In this document: positions 14,480-16,283 of the stretch, in pieces
Layout: every line of letters begins with the position of its first letter
How positions within the stretch are numbered: the first letter of the stretch is position 1
DNA from: Thermoplasmata archaeon
Lineage (GTDB): Archaea; Thermoplasmatota; E2; UBA202; JdFR-43
Reading direction: 5' to 3'
Length of the DNA stretch: 16,283 nucleotides
Assembly (NCBI GenBank): GCA_021157745.1
Contig: JAGGWA010000043.1
Location: 1 to 16,283, forward strand
The notes under the pieces: model-generated
What the model was told of the DNA's origin: nothing
The model's input: only the letters and a program-made list of their open reading frames with translations
The model's database searches: none
Made by a program: the position numbers and the translations under genes

Positions 14480-14510
14480 GCAAACCTTAATTACCACCTA
14501 AAGGATATAT
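14471..14510 (+). promoter_or_regulatory. feoAB control region with repeated iron-box motif
   Basis: TTTAGGCAAACC (14475-14486) repeats the dtxR-upstream motif, differing at one base. A mirrored CCTAAA at 14497-14502 makes an inverted TTTAGG/CCTAAA pair 16 nt apart. AAATTTAGG could also serve as a weak TATA box. AAGGA (14501-14505) is a possible ribosome site for feoA. Confidence 0.5.
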
Positions 14511-14756
14511 GTGATGAATATGACGAATAACATTATCCCACTGGCATTTATGGCGCCTGGCGAGCGCGGGCAGATAGTGGAGATTAGAGGCGGATATGGA
14601 ATGGCGAAGCGCCTTTATGGCATGGGATTAACGCCCAATAGTGTTATTGAAGTCATTGTTTCAAATCCAGCTGGTCCCATACTCGTTAATGTGCGTGGCA
14701 GCAGAGTTGCCATAGGAAAGGGAATGGCTATGAAAATATTTGTAAGGAGAATATGA
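14511..14756 (+). CDS. feoA: FeoA, ferrous iron transport accessory protein
   Basis: The small SH3-like protein has 81 residues from GTG 14511. It reads IPLAFMAPGERGQIVEIRGG, KRLYGMGLTPNSVIEVI, ILVNVRGSRVAIGKGMA and ends KIFVRRI, the usual FeoA pattern. FeoA acts in the cytoplasm with FeoB to support Fe(II) uptake, probably by contacting its G-domain. The start could be GTG 14511 (6 nt after AAGGA), ATG 14514 or ATG 14520; this changes only the first few residues. The TGA overlaps the feoB ATG as ATGA, so translation is coupled. It lies 31 nt after the DtxR-like regulator. Confidence 0.93.
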   Translation: MMNMTNNIIPLAFMAPGERGQIVEIRGGYGMAKRLYGMGLTPNSVIEVIVSNPAGPILVNVRGSRVAIGKGMAMKIFVRRI

Positions 14757-16283
14757 AAGCAAAGGTTGCTTTCATTGGTAATCCAAATGTTGGAAAAACA
14801 GAATTGTTTAATCGTTTTACTGGGCAGCATCAGCATGTTGGAAATTGGCCTGGCGTGACAGTAGAAAAGAAAGTTGGAAGATGCGTTTGTTATGGAAATG
14901 AGCTTGAAATAGTTGATTTGCCCGGCACATACAGCTTGACTGCATATTCCATTGATGAGCTGATTGCGAGAAATTTTATAATTGAGGAAAAGCCTGATGT
15001 TGTTGTTGACATAATAGATTCAACAAACCTTGAAAGGAATCTGTATCTCACATTGTCTCTTCTTGAAACAGATGCAAATGTTGTTGTTGCTTTGAACATG
15101 TGGGATATTGCAAGAAATAAAGGAATGGAAATAGATGTTAAAAAGCTTGAGGAATTGCTTGGCGTGCCTGTTGTTACGACGGTTGCAATAACTGGCGAGG
15201 GAGTAGAAAAATTGAAGGAAGCAATAGTTAAAGCAACCAAAGGAAAGAGAAGGAAAATAGAATGGAGTTATGGAAAGGATGTGGAGGAAGTCATTAGAGA
15301 ATTGCAGGAAATCATATCAAAAGATGAAAAATTTAAGGACTATCCTTCAAGATGGCTTGCAATAAAGATAATTGAAGGAGATGAAGAAATAATTAAGAAA
15401 ATAGAGGGGAGCAAATATAAGGATGAGTTGTTAAAGATAGCCTCTCGAATTAAAGATGGAGAAACCGTTATCGCGGAGAGAAGATATAAAATAATAGGGA
15501 AAATAATTGAGGAGGTTTTGAAAAAAGAAGAAGAGTGGTCTTTCTCTGATATGCTTGATCATGTTTTCCTTCACCCCATTTTCGGCATTCCAATATTTCT
15601 GGCTTTAATGTATGCTGCTTTTCAATTCACCTTTTCTTTTTCCCAGCCATTTTCAGATATGATCAACGCCTTTTTTTCATGGCTTGGCGAGATTGCCAAA
15701 AATAACATATCAAATGCTATGATGGCTTCTTTCATTTCAGATGCTGTGCTTGCCGGCGTCGGAAGCGTTCTGGTTTTCGTTCCTCCTATCTTTTCCCTAT
15801 TCTTTGCTCTTTCATTGCTTGAAAATAGTGGCTACCTTGCCAGAGCTGCCGTTGTTATGGATCGAGTCATGCATAAAATCGGATTGCACGGAAAATCGAT
15901 AATTTCAATGATCATGGGATTTGGTTGCAACATCCCGGGCATATTGGCTGCTCGCACCATCGAGAATAAAAGAGACAGGATAATCACTGTGATGATAAAT
16001 CCTTTGATGAGTTGCAGTGCAAGATTGCCAGTGTATATTCTCATCGCAGGCGTTATTTTCAAAAGCTCTGCCATAGCTGGGGCGGCGGTCTTCTCAATGT
16101 ATTTACTTGGAATTGTCCTCGCCATCATGATGGCTATGATTTTTAGAAAATTTTTGTTTGGAGGGGAGCCACCAACATTCATTATAGAATTGCCCCGCTA
16201 TATGTTTCCAAAAATAAGCAACGCAGCAAGAGACATGTGGGAGAAAGGCAAGTGGTTCATAATAAAAGCTGGGACATTCATTT
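14753..16283 (+). CDS. feoB: FeoB, ferrous iron transporter (3' end cut by window)
   Basis: The frame is open from ATG 14753 to the right edge (510 codons), with no break. The N-terminal G-domain has GNPNVGKT (G1), GVT (G2), DLPGTYSLT (G3) and NMWD (G4). A charged helical linker follows (~165-258). Membrane segments start near residue 262 (HPIFGIPIFLALMYAAF). Gate motifs GFGCNIPG and NPLMSCSARLPVY carry the conserved cysteines. FeoB imports Fe(II) across the cytoplasmic membrane, using GTP hydrolysis for control. Full-length proteins are usually 600-700 residues, so roughly the last membrane segments are missing. It is in an operon with feoA and the DtxR-like gene. Confidence 0.97.
   Translation, partial: MKAKVAFIGNPNVGKTELFNRFTGQHQHVGNWPGVTVEKKVGRCVCYGNELEIVDLPGTYSLTAYSIDELIARNFIIEEKPDVVVDIIDSTNLERNLYLTLSLLETDANVVVALNMWDIARNKGMEIDVKKLEELLGVPVVTTVAITGEGVEKLKEAIVKATKGKRRKIEWSYGKDVEEVIRELQEIISKDEKFKDYPSRWLAIKIIEGDEEIIKKIEGSKYKDELLKIASRIKDGETVIAERRYKIIGKIIEEVLKKEEEWSFSDMLDHVFLHPIFGIPIFLALMYAAFQFTFSFSQPFSDMINAFFSWLGEIAKNNISNAMMASFISDAVLAGVGSVLVFVPPIFSLFFALSLLENSGYLARAAVVMDRVMHKIGLHGKSIISMIMGFGCNIPGILAARTIENKRDRIITVMINPLMSCSARLPVYILIAGVIFKSSAIAGAAVFSMYLLGIVLAIMMAMIFRKFLFGGEPPTFIIELPRYMFPKISNAARDMWEKGKWFIIKAGTFI

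Overview
The window looks like chromosomal DNA from a euryarchaeon, most likely a member of the Thermoplasmatota or a related lineage. The reasons are archaeal TATA boxes 22-28 nt upstream of start codons with almost no leader, a tetraether-lipid synthase-type radical SAM enzyme, secreted PKD/NosD/Ig-like proteins dense in N-glycosylation sequons, a CCA-less tRNA-Pro gene, and AT-rich coding sequence with AGA/ATA codons. The lineage is inferred from gene content; no phylogeny was run.

Layout. (1) Bases 1-2160 are a ragged accessory region: the C-terminus of an M50 (site-2 type) membrane protease, then a small unknown gene, a class III nucleotide cyclase, an unknown remnant and a GIY-YIG protein. 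Each of the last four is split by a one-base length change, and every change falls in or beside a short run of one base. (2) A tRNA-Pro(CGG) gene (2381-2455, minus) marks the boundary; from there to the right edge every large gene is intact. (3) 2481-11790 is a mixed set of mostly single genes: a secreted PKD/Ig-like protein (minus), a GCS2-type carboxylate-amine ligase (plus) facing an AstE/AspA-like zinc hydrolase (minus) with overlapping 3' ends, purM divergent from that hydrolase, a tetraether lipid synthase (Tes)-like radical SAM enzyme, a large secreted NosD/Ig-like protein and a SAM methyltransferase. (4) 11787-13925 (minus) is a three-gene operon of PadR regulator, ABC ATPase and ABC-2 permease, with a perfect 22-bp palindrome between its TATA box and its start codon. 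(5) 14018 to the right edge (plus) is an iron cluster: DtxR-family regulator, feoA, and feoB cut by the window end. The motif TTTAGGCAWACC lies before both dtxR and feoA.

How the genes work together. The DtxR-like protein probably senses Fe(II) or Mn(II) and represses feoAB and itself through the shared motif. The PadR-like protein probably represses its own drug- or lipid-efflux ABC operon. The two secreted proteins share the same C-terminal domain and are probably glycosylated surface proteins. The Tes-like enzyme would make membrane-spanning tetraether lipids. The ligase/hydrolase pair could build and break an amide-linked small molecule, but its substrates cannot be read from sequence.

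Points most worth checking are the cluster of frame breaks next to tRNA-Pro (decayed island or local assembly error), the cyclase with non-canonical active-site residues and Pycsar-like features, the two candidate operator systems, and the mixed DtxR/MntR metal site.
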